Positions 44,886 to 53,536 of a stretch of DNA of 53,536 nucleotides are shown one piece after another. The notes beneath the pieces are model-generated. The model saw only the letters and a list, made by a program, of their open reading frames with translations, ran no database searches and had not been told where the DNA came from. Source of the DNA: an uncultured Planctomycetaceae bacterium. Its GTDB lineage: Bacteria > Planctomycetota > Planctomycetia > Planctomycetales > Planctomycetaceae. The position numbers and the translations under genes were made by a program. Where the stretch lies: positions 1 to 53,536 of the forward strand of contig CAIQIE010000136.1 in the NCBI GenBank assembly GCA_903871805.1, written 5' to 3'. Numbering within the stretch: the stretch's first letter is position 1; each line of letters opens with the position of its first letter.

Positions 44886-46727
44886 TTATTGCCCCTCTGC
44901 CAAAGGCACTTCTTTCAGGTACAGAATCTGGCCCGTCTGCTGCATCTCTGGCGATACCACAAAATTGCATGACGCCGGCATGTCCGTCTTAACCAGCAAC
45001 AGAATGCGATCGGCAGGAATGTCAATGTCCCCGGAATAAAATTGCCGACTGTTTGATAACGCCCTGCGAATCATCTGAACTTCAAGATGCTGCAGATTCG
45101 CTGCGTCAGGATCTTTCAATGCGGGTGTACCCACCGGAAGAAAACCGAGGGTGTCTACGTCCTGGCCCAAAAACTCTGCGATCGTACGCCTTCCATTCCC
45201 CGGACGAATGCTGCCTGAACCCTCGTCCACTTCCGCAGGCCAGATACGGTCTCTGTAAATCATCCACACCCGCGTGTTTTTCCCAAAAGGAAAACGACGA
45301 CCGACCTGAAGGGCAAGGGATGACAACTCCGTTCCGTTCACTGTGAAACCCGCCACCTTCATTTCCCAGTCAGGCAGCACGATCTGACTTCTCGCCACCA
45401 GGGGCTCTCGACTAAATGGCGGGATGCGGCTTGAAAAGGAGGCCGTGTTTCCCGAAATGATCGTGGCATCCACACTTTCTTCCGTCAGGGCAGAGGCCAG
45501 CAGCGTCTGCCGTGAGTCGTCTTCAATTCTGCAGTCGGCTCCCTCCGTCACAAAGACCTGACTAAACTGCAGGCAACTCCAGTGAGTGCTGTCTTCAGCA
45601 AGTGCTATCATCAGTGTTCGGAACGAAGTGGATTCCCCGTATCCTCGCTGACCAAGGAAAATAAACAACACACTGAAGAAAACGACAGTTCCCAGAACAT
45701 AGGCGATCGAATGATAGTGGCGGTTGCCCTCTCGCCGGGAAAACCACCAGCCTCCCGGATAGAGCAGTCCAACATACGTTATGCACAACAACGCTATCAA
45801 AAACCACGAGTGTTTCGGTTCAACCAACTGGGCAAGGATCTGAAAGAGTTCGTCATCATCCGACAGCTTGCGCGCATAGTTCCACCCCGGTTGGGACATC
45901 GCCGTGAGATTCTCTTCGCCCTGCATGCGTTTTCTGACCGCGACAGCATTCACCATCTCTTCGGTCAACTCATTCCGCTGGATGTCCTGCCGGACCACTG
46001 TGCCTGCCCCCACCGCAAATTCCGGAAAAGGCTCATTCAATGCCGCCAGCAATCCGGAAAATCGCAACTGCTGGCGATTGCTGTCGAGCAACAGGTGTAA
46101 CTTCCCACCCCGCTGCAACCAGGACAACATCGCGGATTGCCGCGGCTCTTCCCAGTCAGGAACATGGTCCATGTACAACGCATGCAGACCATGCGTCGCA
46201 GTTGAATAAGGAGGAAACACATCATCCGGCATGTGCCTGATCGACGTCGGAACTCGCTGTAAACTCTCCGCCGGATCCAGCAATACAGTGACAAGCCGAA
46301 TCTCTTCATTGCCTTTCAGCAGTCGCTCTGCTTCAACCAGGCCCGGCTGGTCCTTGCTGCCAAGGTCGAACAGCCCCGACTCCGTTTGCAGGCGAACTTC
46401 CCAGGTGTTCAGATTTCCAGAAATAAGAGGGTAAAACTGAACCCATCGCCGCGATGCCGGTCCAAGAAAAACCGGCACCTCATGCCTGGCTCCCACCGTT
46501 CGAATCAATCCCGAAACCTTCTGAATCGATACCGTGCCCTCAACCGGCTGGTCACTCCTGTTGTCCAGCAGCAGCGAAAATGGCTGAAACTCTCCCTCAG
46601 TCACTCTGCCGTCAAATCCCCAGTAGGTTTCCACAATCCGCACTGGTGCTGCCTGCTGTGCAGAGACCATTGGCAGCCCCGACAACAGGAGCACAAGGAT
46701 TTGCAGAAGATGTTTCATGCTGTCCAT
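44886..46727 (-). CDS. Exported membrane protein of the ABC cluster
   Basis: A protein of 613 residues. A signal peptide (MDSMKHLLQILVLLLSGLPM and cleavage after VSAQ) leads into a periplasmic domain starting VRIVETYWGFDGRVTEGEF. Two central membrane helices follow (WFLIALLCITYVGLLYPGGWW and SIAYVLGTVVFFSVLFIFLG), then a large C-terminal domain. The layout matches the larger membrane protein at 50040-52382 in the same cluster, although the sequences are only loosely alike. The start at 46727 (AGGAACAGG upstream) is preferred because it gives a proper signal peptide; the frame is open to 46877. It comes 214 bases after the permease on the same strand. The function is unknown. Confidence 0.75.
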   Translation of the reverse strand: MDSMKHLLQILVLLLSGLPMVSAQQAAPVRIVETYWGFDGRVTEGEFQPFSLLLDNRSDQPVEGTVSIQKVSGLIRTVGARHEVPVFLGPASRRWVQFYPLISGNLNTWEVRLQTESGLFDLGSKDQPGLVEAERLLKGNEEIRLVTVLLDPAESLQRVPTSIRHMPDDVFPPYSTATHGLHALYMDHVPDWEEPRQSAMLSWLQRGGKLHLLLDSNRQQLRFSGLLAALNEPFPEFAVGAGTVVRQDIQRNELTEEMVNAVAVRKRMQGEENLTAMSQPGWNYARKLSDDDELFQILAQLVEPKHSWFLIALLCITYVGLLYPGGWWFSRREGNRHYHSIAYVLGTVVFFSVLFIFLGQRGYGESTSFRTLMIALAEDSTHWSCLQFSQVFVTEGADCRIEDDSRQTLLASALTEESVDATIISGNTASFSSRIPPFSREPLVARSQIVLPDWEMKVAGFTVNGTELSSLALQVGRRFPFGKNTRVWMIYRDRIWPAEVDEGSGSIRPGNGRRTIAEFLGQDVDTLGFLPVGTPALKDPDAANLQHLEVQMIRRALSNSRQFYSGDIDIPADRILLLVKTDMPASCNFVVSPEMQQTGQILYLKEVPLAEGQ

Positions 46728-46941
46728 TCGTCGCAGCACCTGTTCCTGAAATCTTACGAAATCACACGCGCGAACATCCCGGAACGCACCGCACACGTCA
46801 GGCACCGTCACTGAAAAATACGTCAATTTCTCCCGGCAGGAGGCAAATTCGCATGACCCATGCTGGTGTTTGAACACGGCTCGAATTACTCAGTCAAACT
46901 TTCGCCCTCTGCCTGCCACGCCGCTTCGTCTCCCACTCCTC

Positions 46942-48864
46942 TCAACCCGTCTGAAGACCCGCCCCAAACAACTCCTCAGTGGACAGGTTCTCGTCGTTAC
47001 GCCCCAGCAGCCTGCTGCTCCGCCGGAGCGCAATCCATCGAACGCCCCAACAAAGTCCCACATGCCAAACGACAACCAGAAGCGAAAACAGAATCTCTGA
47101 GACAGGATTTTCCACCGCTTCACGAAAGTAACGACCGCTCTCGGTTCGGAACGCAGCGGAGGTGATTGACGTCAACAACTCATCGTTCGCCTGAATCGCC
47201 CCATCAATTCGCAACATTCGCAAAAACGATCTTCCAGCAAGACCTATCTCGGCAGGGTCGTAATTCCTGCCGTAAACGCCCACAAGGTTCGCTCCTGAAT
47301 ACTGATCGTATACCAGCGGATTTCTCTGAATCGCAAAGACTGTCCACGACAAACAAATCCAGCTGCCAACAACAACCATGGCCGTCATTACAGATCGAGC
47401 CTGTGTGGTGCACCGGGCACCGCAAAGCACTGAGACCCACGCAATCGTATTCATCAGCATCCAGGTAGACAGAACGCTAATTCCACCGTACATCAACAGC
47501 AGAAAGAGCTGAAACAACATTCCCGAAGTGAACGACAGGGAGAAATTCATATACATCAGGATCAGTGTCAGATGCACACTCAACAACGGCGCGGCCAGAA
47601 CCATCATCAGCCGATGCATCCCCATAATTTTCTGCCGAAGAATTGAAGCCCCCGTCATGGGCGTCGACAGCAGGGCTTCCATGGTTTCGCGAGCACGCTC
47701 AGACGACAACAGAGTGGATGCCTTCATCGTTACAATCATTGCCACAACCGACCAAATCACCAGCAACAGCTGCGAAAGTCCCCGCGTCGGCAGGCCTGAA
47801 CTGTCGATCGCAGCCCACAGACAAATAAACAGAACCGGTAACTCAAGCACCATCAGAATTCGAACCAGATACCGAGCCTTTCCCAGTGATTTCTTTTCAC
47901 GCTCCCGCCACGCCACCGGATCACTCTCAGGAAATGACTCCCGGTCAGCAAAAACGATCACCCCACCCGCCTGCTGATTCAGGTTGTGGAAAAAGAAGTC
48001 TACCCGGCGAAAGATCTTCAACAGCAGCGACGATTGACTGACAAACGCCCTGCGAAACAGCAGAAAACGAGTCAACAGCAAAGCACAGACCACAAACAGC
48101 ATCACCGGTATCGTTGCCAGAAACACGCCCCAGAGCGGGTATCCCATCGTTGCCAGGGTCTGCAAAAATCCACCCCTGCCGCCGCCCATCGTCATTCCCC
48201 GGCTGTACTCAACCCACAAGCGGAACGGCGTAGGAATCCCAAAGTCCAGGATCACTGTCACTGTAAACAAGACTCCGGTCAGCACATACGACGCCACAAA
48301 GGCCCCCACTGTCGTGGAATACCAGGCACTGCACAGTAACCCAATGGACGCGTACAGCAGGCATTCCCACAGGACCAGCCAGATCGTCGCTTTCAACAAC
48401 GTTTGATCGACTCCCCCCAGTGAGTACACAAAGGCCAGCATCGGGAAGGTCAGAATCAAAACACTCAGCATCGGGATCAGTCGGCTGCCCAGCTTTTCCA
48501 AAACAATCGTCATCGGCGACAGTCGCGTCACAAACAGCGTGCCAATCGTGTTCCGCTCTTTTTCGATCGTGATCGAGCCGCAGGTCATGGATGGCATCAG
48601 GATCTGGATCGCCGGAAACAACAGCCAGACCAACCGCGGAAAGGCAATCGCCCCGGCCCCCAGAAGTTTCAACGTTGTGTTCCGCTCGCCGGGAAATGCA
48701 TTACCCACAAAACTGGCCAGAGCATCACCCACGAAGTACACCGCCAGACTGAGGATCACAACCGCTCCCACTGTCCGGACAACATACGTCCTGCGCCTGG
48801 CAGCAAGCTCAGTCAGTTCCCGCTTCAGCAGTGGAAGTTCCGGAATGAGTCTCCACAGAATCAT
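46942..48864 (-). CDS. ABC-2-type transporter permease
   Basis: An integral membrane protein of 640 residues. The first half has about six helices after a short cytoplasmic N-terminus (YVVRTVGAVVILSLAVYFVG; GLLCSAWYSTTVGAFVASYVL), with the conserved ERNTIGTLFVTRLSPMTIVL coupling segment of ABC-2 permeases. The second half repeats the pattern (ERARETMEALLSTPMTGASI), so it looks like two permease halves in one chain. It overlaps the stop of its ATPase by ATGA and is surely expressed with it. The substrate is unknown; gliding-type or efflux roles are possible. Confidence 0.88.
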   Translation of the reverse strand: MILWRLIPELPLLKRELTELAARRRTYVVRTVGAVVILSLAVYFVGDALASFVGNAFPGERNTTLKLLGAGAIAFPRLVWLLFPAIQILMPSMTCGSITIEKERNTIGTLFVTRLSPMTIVLEKLGSRLIPMLSVLILTFPMLAFVYSLGGVDQTLLKATIWLVLWECLLYASIGLLCSAWYSTTVGAFVASYVLTGVLFTVTVILDFGIPTPFRLWVEYSRGMTMGGGRGGFLQTLATMGYPLWGVFLATIPVMLFVVCALLLTRFLLFRRAFVSQSSLLLKIFRRVDFFFHNLNQQAGGVIVFADRESFPESDPVAWREREKKSLGKARYLVRILMVLELPVLFICLWAAIDSSGLPTRGLSQLLLVIWSVVAMIVTMKASTLLSSERARETMEALLSTPMTGASILRQKIMGMHRLMMVLAAPLLSVHLTLILMYMNFSLSFTSGMLFQLFLLLMYGGISVLSTWMLMNTIAWVSVLCGARCTTQARSVMTAMVVVGSWICLSWTVFAIQRNPLVYDQYSGANLVGVYGRNYDPAEIGLAGRSFLRMLRIDGAIQANDELLTSITSAAFRTESGRYFREAVENPVSEILFSLLVVVWHVGLCWGVRWIALRRSSRLLGRNDENLSTEELFGAGLQTG

Positions 48865-49841
48865 ACCGTTTTTCCTTCCGTCAGCTTCATAAAGGCCGTT
48901 TCCATGTCCATCGCTTCCGGCTGAAACATGGTCAGTCGAGCCTTCGCGGCCACAAGGGATTCATGCAGATCCGCAATCGAAGCGTCGTGCTCCTGCAACC
49001 GAATCGCCCAGCGATCCACCTGCTGCTCCACTTCATGAACCCCCGGAATCTGCTTCACCCGCTCATACAACTCCGGGCTGGCATTCTCCACCCGAATATG
49101 CACCACACGCATCACCTGCAACTGCCGGTAAATGTCTTCCAGCGATCCCTGAGCAACCATCTTACCCAGCTCGATAATGCCAATTCTCGTGCACAGCTGA
49201 CTCAGCTCCGAAAGAATGTGACTGCTGATCAGAATGGTCTTTCCCATTTCTCGCAGCGCTTTTAATAACTCACGCATTTCAATCCGCGCCCGCGGATCCA
49301 ATCCACTCGATGGCTCATCCAGCAGCAACACTTTCGGGTCGTGCAGCAACACTCGCGCCAGCGCCAGTCGCTGCTTCATCCCCCGCGATAAACCGTCCAC
49401 CGGAGAATGCGCTTTGTGACTCATGTCCGTCAGCGTCAGCACGTCATCAATGGTCGACTTCCGCTTCTCCATCGGAATCCGATAGGCCGCAGCAAAAAAA
49501 TGCAGATACTCCAGCGATGTCAGGTCCTCGTACACCCCAAAAAAGTCCGGAACAAACCCCATAATGTCACGAACCTTCTGCGGCTGCCTCAGCACATCCA
49601 GCCCACACACCAGGGCCTGCCCCAGAAACTTTGGCTGCAACGTGGCCAGCACCCGAAACGTAGAGGACTTGCCCGCTCCGTTCGGGCCGATAAACCCAAA
49701 CACTTCTCCCTGAGGAATGTCGAGCGAAATCCCCTTCACTGCTTCGAATTTCCCATATGTGACCCGCAGGTTGCGCAGACTGATCGCCATTGGCTTCTGT
49801 GATCCCACAGCCCCAGCCACCGCCTGTTCGCCCGTCTTCAT
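48861..49841 (-). CDS. ABC transporter ATP-binding protein
   Basis: An ATPase of 326 residues. Walker A is GPNGAGKSST, the signature reads LSRGMKQRLALARVLL, Walker B is KVLLLDEPSSGLDPRAR and the switch His is in ILISSHILSELSQLC. About 90 C-terminal residues form the extra domain common in ABC-2 exporters. The start at 49841 has GGAG seven bases upstream; an ATG at 49907 has none. It drives the permease encoded by the overlapping downstream gene. The family is sure. Confidence 0.93.
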   Translation of the reverse strand: MKTGEQAVAGAVGSQKPMAISLRNLRVTYGKFEAVKGISLDIPQGEVFGFIGPNGAGKSSTFRVLATLQPKFLGQALVCGLDVLRQPQKVRDIMGFVPDFFGVYEDLTSLEYLHFFAAAYRIPMEKRKSTIDDVLTLTDMSHKAHSPVDGLSRGMKQRLALARVLLHDPKVLLLDEPSSGLDPRARIEMRELLKALREMGKTILISSHILSELSQLCTRIGIIELGKMVAQGSLEDIYRQLQVMRVVHIRVENASPELYERVKQIPGVHEVEQQVDRWAIRLQEHDASIADLHESLVAAKARLTMFQPEAMDMETAFMKLTEGKTV

Positions 49842-50039
49842 CTCTTGTCTCCATCCCAGAAACCCGCGCCGGTTTGCTAACCACCACCGGCTGAATTCGT
49901 CAAGCATACTGTTGAAAAATCATCGTCTGCCGCACACCACGACCCCACCCACCGGGCGATCCTTCACCACAACTGCCGACCCACAACTGCTGACACCTGC
50001 CTGCAACCCTGGGGCAGTCCCGCTATTGATCGGCCACTT

Positions 50040-52382
50040 TTACTGTCCCAGACCAGGCAACGCCTCGCTCCCGTCGACGCCCGCTTCCAAAAAATAACGA
50101 CGACGAAACACCTCAATCAACCCCTGACGAATCCTGACCACCACCAACACGTGCTCCCGCGGATTCGTGCCGTCCGACATCGCCAGATCTTCAGGGAATG
50201 TCGATCCCTGCGGCGACAACTGACTCAGCATCCCAAAAATCCCCTTCGACGAGGTATTCTGTGTCGGAATGCTCTCAATCGCACTCATCAGCGCCACCTC
50301 AGAATCAATACTGCCGCTCGGAGTCCAATCGACCGCCTGAACACCGGCCATAACACGCGTGTCGTACAGTCTTCGCAAAACACCCCGGTGAACAACATAC
50401 GCAGCATACTGCCCTTCACTCGCCGAGGACATCTGGTTCAATGCTGCAGCCACACCTGCCCAGCTGATTTCCGGCGTTGTCGGCGAAACGTCGTCCCACG
50501 CAATCTTCGGCAGGTCCACCGACTCCGGTTCCAGCGTCATCGATCGCAGCGTTACAGGCGACCACTGCTGAACCTCCTGGACCGTGGTGTAAGCCTGCGG
50601 AAAATTCCCCTGATAGGTCAATGGCTTGTCATCAGGCAACACAACCTGACCATAGGAACTATTGCTGAAAGACGTGTTCATCTGCACATGAAACGCCCGG
50701 CGATGGTCCTGGGTCACTTCATCCTGACGATTATAAAACAGAGATTCCAGCGTCGTCTGACGCACAGGCGTGTTATCCGAATCCAGATCCGTAATCACCA
50801 AACGACTACCGGCCTCGTCACTGCTCATATACGCATGCGCCACCGCAATTGTCAGAAACGTAAAACACGCGGTCACAACAGGAAACACGAACCACGTGTA
50901 TTTCCGCATCTGCAACCACCCCAGCACAAAATAATCCACAGGCCCAATCATCAACACATAGCCGATCAGAATCAGAGAAATCACGGCCGTCGGTACCATC
51001 TCCACGTCCGATGGCAACAACGCATTCTCAATCTGCTGCAGTGACGCGTCGGCCTGAGGATTTAGCTGTAATCCCTGATACGCGTTCTGATGAACCCACT
51101 GCCGATCCAGATAAAAACGACCGTCCCTTTCGGTTAATACGTAATAACCCAGTCCCTCGATGTAGTTCATCGCGGGCCTCTGCTCCAAAAAGATCCCAAA
51201 CTCGTCCTGCTTCGCCTGAGGAAACCACGCCCTGACAGCATTGAGATCAGAGAAAAAATCGGCCTTGTCTGCATTCCTCAGTGCACTATCCTGACGAACT
51301 TTCCAGAGAAAACTGACCAGATTGCCGATGGTCGCTCGCTGACTCAACAGCCCCGTCAAATCCTCCTGATTCGGCAGCAACACAGCGCGCCCCAGCCCAT
51401 AGTGACTCATCACAATCCGCTGCGGATCGTCATCAATGCTCAGCAGCCGACCGTCCGTATCCAGCGTCAGATCACTCTCACTTCCAAGGCCCTGCTTTAG
51501 CGCTGTTCTGAGAAAACTCAAATGGATTCCCTGCAAGGGCTCCGCCGCCAGCACACACAGACTTCCGCCCGCACGCAACCAGATTCCCAGCCCCCGCAAC
51601 TGCTCCTCCGACATCCGCGCCAGTCCGCCATCACTTAAAAGGACAACATCAAAGGCACAGTACCCCAGCGGGTCCTCCGGCAAGTCACTGATGTCCCATT
51701 CGCCCGTATGATGAATTGCCGTCATCGCAGGGTCTCCCGGCATTCCCTGGCCCGACGGCATTCCGGAAACATCCGCCGACGCTTCTGAATTTTGATCAGA
51801 CTTTTCCTCTGTCGGCAGCAATTCCTGAAGCAGCAGCTTCTCCTCCAGCAACTTCCGATTTACAGACGCTGGGCGATTGCGAGGATCATCCGAGGCACTG
51901 CACATCAGAAATCCACGTTCCCGCGAACTGGTCATCAGCAAATCATAGGGCTCCGGCGGATTGATCCGATCCGCTATGGAACTTAATGGGATACGTTCAT
52001 TCTCCGTGACAAACGCCGCCCGTATGGCCCAGTTACGCAGACTGGATGTTTTTAACGGTGGCAGCAACATCTGAAACTCATAGTCCTGCCCCGCCAGAAC
52101 AATCCCTTCCCGCCGAATCGTGGCAATCCTGTCGGACTCAGAGACCATCTCAAGGGCATCGTAAATCTGCAGCTCCAGTGCCCCCTCAAGGTACTGCGGG
52201 TCGTTGTACTCCAGCCGCACCCGCACCGCTATTGGCGCCGCAGATCGATTGCGGATGGAAACGAGGTCCATCTTCATTCGCACCCGAGGCTGCGCTTCCG
52301 CTACCAGCGACATGGCAATCAACAGACAAGGGATCAAACATCCCCGCATCCCAGTACTCCATGTTGCATTCATTGTGGTCAT
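50040..52382 (-). CDS. Large exported membrane protein of the ABC cluster
   Basis: A protein of 780 residues. It has a signal peptide (CLIPCLLIAMSLVAEAQ) and a long periplasmic domain. Two central helices follow, with a recognisable GPVDYFVLGWLQMRKYTW between them (AVISLILIGYVLMIGPV and FVFPVVTACFTFLTIAVAHAY), then a C-terminal domain. A middle segment (CAFDVVLLSDGGLARMSEEQL) resembles a Rossmann/amidotransferase-like fold. The start at 52382 has AGGAG seven bases upstream and overlaps the stop of the upstream gene (ATGA). It shares its layout with the 44886-46727 protein. The function is unknown; it may be a subunit or partner of the ABC transporter. Confidence 0.78.
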   Translation of the reverse strand: MTTMNATWSTGMRGCLIPCLLIAMSLVAEAQPRVRMKMDLVSIRNRSAAPIAVRVRLEYNDPQYLEGALELQIYDALEMVSESDRIATIRREGIVLAGQDYEFQMLLPPLKTSSLRNWAIRAAFVTENERIPLSSIADRINPPEPYDLLMTSSRERGFLMCSASDDPRNRPASVNRKLLEEKLLLQELLPTEEKSDQNSEASADVSGMPSGQGMPGDPAMTAIHHTGEWDISDLPEDPLGYCAFDVVLLSDGGLARMSEEQLRGLGIWLRAGGSLCVLAAEPLQGIHLSFLRTALKQGLGSESDLTLDTDGRLLSIDDDPQRIVMSHYGLGRAVLLPNQEDLTGLLSQRATIGNLVSFLWKVRQDSALRNADKADFFSDLNAVRAWFPQAKQDEFGIFLEQRPAMNYIEGLGYYVLTERDGRFYLDRQWVHQNAYQGLQLNPQADASLQQIENALLPSDVEMVPTAVISLILIGYVLMIGPVDYFVLGWLQMRKYTWFVFPVVTACFTFLTIAVAHAYMSSDEAGSRLVITDLDSDNTPVRQTTLESLFYNRQDEVTQDHRRAFHVQMNTSFSNSSYGQVVLPDDKPLTYQGNFPQAYTTVQEVQQWSPVTLRSMTLEPESVDLPKIAWDDVSPTTPEISWAGVAAALNQMSSASEGQYAAYVVHRGVLRRLYDTRVMAGVQAVDWTPSGSIDSEVALMSAIESIPTQNTSSKGIFGMLSQLSPQGSTFPEDLAMSDGTNPREHVLVVVRIRQGLIEVFRRRYFLEAGVDGSEALPGLGQ

Positions 52383-53536
52383 TCCACCGCTCCTCGCGCT
52401 CGCTGAAAATACCACCACTCAAACATCAACACACCAAAAGCCAGCGCCGCGAGCGTCCACCACAGCGGACGGTCCGTGCCCAGCGTCTCCGCAGACTCCA
52501 TCGCCACAGCCGCCTCGGTAAACCTCAGCTCCTCGACCGGTAACAGCGCCGTCTCTGTCACGCTCAATAACCCCGTGCCAACAATTGCCACCGTGTCCTG
52601 ACCCTCCTGCACTTCATATCGCCCCACTCGCGCGGCCGGGATCCCCGTCAGCAATCCCGTGGCCCCACTGCGCCCACTCAGCTTCTCTCCCCGAGGCGTT
52701 GTGACAACATAGTCACGATCCGCGTCCAGGCTGATCGCCGGTAACACACCCGTCGGCGCCGCTGAAACCTCCGACAATGCCGCCTGCTTCATCGCCGCTT
52801 CCACGGCATTCGCTGCCAGAATCGGAAATCCCACTCGAAATGGCAACGTGGATTTGTCCGTCTGAAACGTAAACCACCACGCCGTCTGCAATCCCTCACG
52901 CTTCTGCAACAACAGTGGTCCCGCATTACCGTCCACCAAAACCTCGTAGCCACGCGATTCAAGGTCGCGAACCGTGACGCCCTCGGCATACGCCGGCTGC
53001 TGCCCAATCTGCACGTCCGCCATCTGCACATGTCGCAGCAACGGTGTCGTTCGATTCCAGTCAATCACTCTGCTGATGTCTTCCTTCATCAGCACTCGTT
53101 CCTTCAAATCCTCCGGAATCACGCCGACAAAAATCTGCACCGGCGCCGTCACGCCGTTAATCGGGGTTCCGTTAGAGATGATCAGGTCGTAGTCACTTCC
53201 GGCCGGTCCGGTTCCCCCCAGCTGCTCCAGTTCCACATTCGGAACGATCTCCACAGCCCTCTTCCATGTCGCCAGCTCGCCGGAAACAAGAACTTTCAAT
53301 GGCCGCGTCGCCGGCAAAGATAACCAAACACTGTTGTCCGTTTCCATCGCATCAAAACCACTCGGCACAAGTCTCGCTTCCAGCAGCGTCGCATTGCCGG
53401 CACTCACCGGAAAGACCAGGCGTTCCGCATCATCCTTCGAGACCTCCAGCGTTTCTGTATGCGTCTGCTGACCATTCTCCAGAATCTGCAACTCCGCCCC
53501 TCTTAGTTCGTCTGAGGATCCCGCGACCCGCACGAA
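52379..53536 (-). CDS. vWA/BatA-type membrane protein, partial (5' end outside window)
   Basis: At least 385 residues; the frame is still open at the window edge, so the start and N-terminal domains lie beyond it. The visible part has beta-rich, amidotransferase-like sequence (PLKVLVSGELATWKRAVEIV; SDYDLIISNGTPI) and ends in one membrane helix (WTLAALAFGVLMFEWWYFQRA). This resembles the C-terminal half of planctomycete vWA/BatA proteins such as the one at 27491-30073. It overlaps the next gene by ATGA. MoxR and DUF58 genes often precede such proteins; that is a prediction for the neighbouring sequence. Confidence 0.75.
   Translation of the reverse strand, partial: FVRVAGSSDELRGAELQILENGQQTHTETLEVSKDDAERLVFPVSAGNATLLEARLVPSGFDAMETDNSVWLSLPATRPLKVLVSGELATWKRAVEIVPNVELEQLGGTGPAGSDYDLIISNGTPINGVTAPVQIFVGVIPEDLKERVLMKEDISRVIDWNRTTPLLRHVQMADVQIGQQPAYAEGVTVRDLESRGYEVLVDGNAGPLLLQKREGLQTAWWFTFQTDKSTLPFRVGFPILAANAVEAAMKQAALSEVSAAPTGVLPAISLDADRDYVVTTPRGEKLSGRSGATGLLTGIPAARVGRYEVQEGQDTVAIVGTGLLSVTETALLPVEELRFTEAAVAMESAETLGTDRPLWWTLAALAFGVLMFEWWYFQRARGAVE

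Overview
The window is a chromosomal segment of about 54 kb from a member of the Planctomycetes. The evidence is gene content: domain-duplicated DUF1080 proteins, CRTAC1-type FG-GAP/ASPIC proteins beside multihaem cytochromes, long Gly/Pro/Met-rich lipoproteins, vWA/amidotransferase-like membrane proteins, an exosortase-like protein, a PPi-type phosphofructokinase, and formyl-transfer genes of the tetrahydromethanopterin C1 pathway. Genes lie on both strands in short operons with many ATGA/GTGA overlaps. Several starts are GTG or TTG with a good Shine-Dalgarno sequence. There is one tRNA, no rRNA and no CRISPR array.

Layout. 1-7 kb (minus strand): ilvB with a strong terminator, a PQQ-type beta-propeller protein, and a large GH38-like protein that appears to lack the catalytic nucleophile. 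7.6-10.8 kb: tRNA-Phe with a clear promoter and terminator, then a 939-residue low-complexity lipoprotein. 11.2-21.1 kb (plus strand): a small secreted protein; a membrane pentahaem cytochrome c with a TPR tail; an FG-GAP/ASPIC protein; an exosortase-like membrane protein that seems to have lost its catalytic cysteine; and a translationally linked membrane-anchored TPR protein. 21.1-25.9 kb (minus): a decayed coding stretch, a uroporphyrinogen methyltransferase/synthase fusion, ftr (fhcD) and fhcA. 26.3-30.1 kb (plus): a GT4 glycosyltransferase overlapping a vWA membrane protein. 30.1-36.7 kb: an esterase (minus), an M24 peptidase, accB, accC and a PPi-type phosphofructokinase (plus), and a Uma2-like protein (minus). 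36.7-38.0 kb: intergenic hairpin repeats and an IS1380-type transposase remnant. 38.1-44.7 kb: an orphan ExbB/TolQ-like channel protein, metG, a small conserved protein, a GH43/32-like secreted protein and a two-domain DUF1080 protein. 44.9-53.5 kb (minus): an ABC-2 transporter (ATPase and permease) flanked by large membrane proteins, with a partial vWA-type gene running off the window.

How the genes may work together. Ftr and FhcA perform consecutive formyl-transfer steps on methanofuran and tetrahydromethanopterin. AccB and AccC are two parts of acetyl-CoA carboxylase. The cytochrome and ASPIC genes look like one electron-transfer or cell-surface module. The exosortase-like/TPR pair is the best candidate for an undescribed system: it keeps the topology and gene coupling of a protein-sorting locus but not the expected active site. 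All family calls come from reading motifs by eye; no database search was possible.
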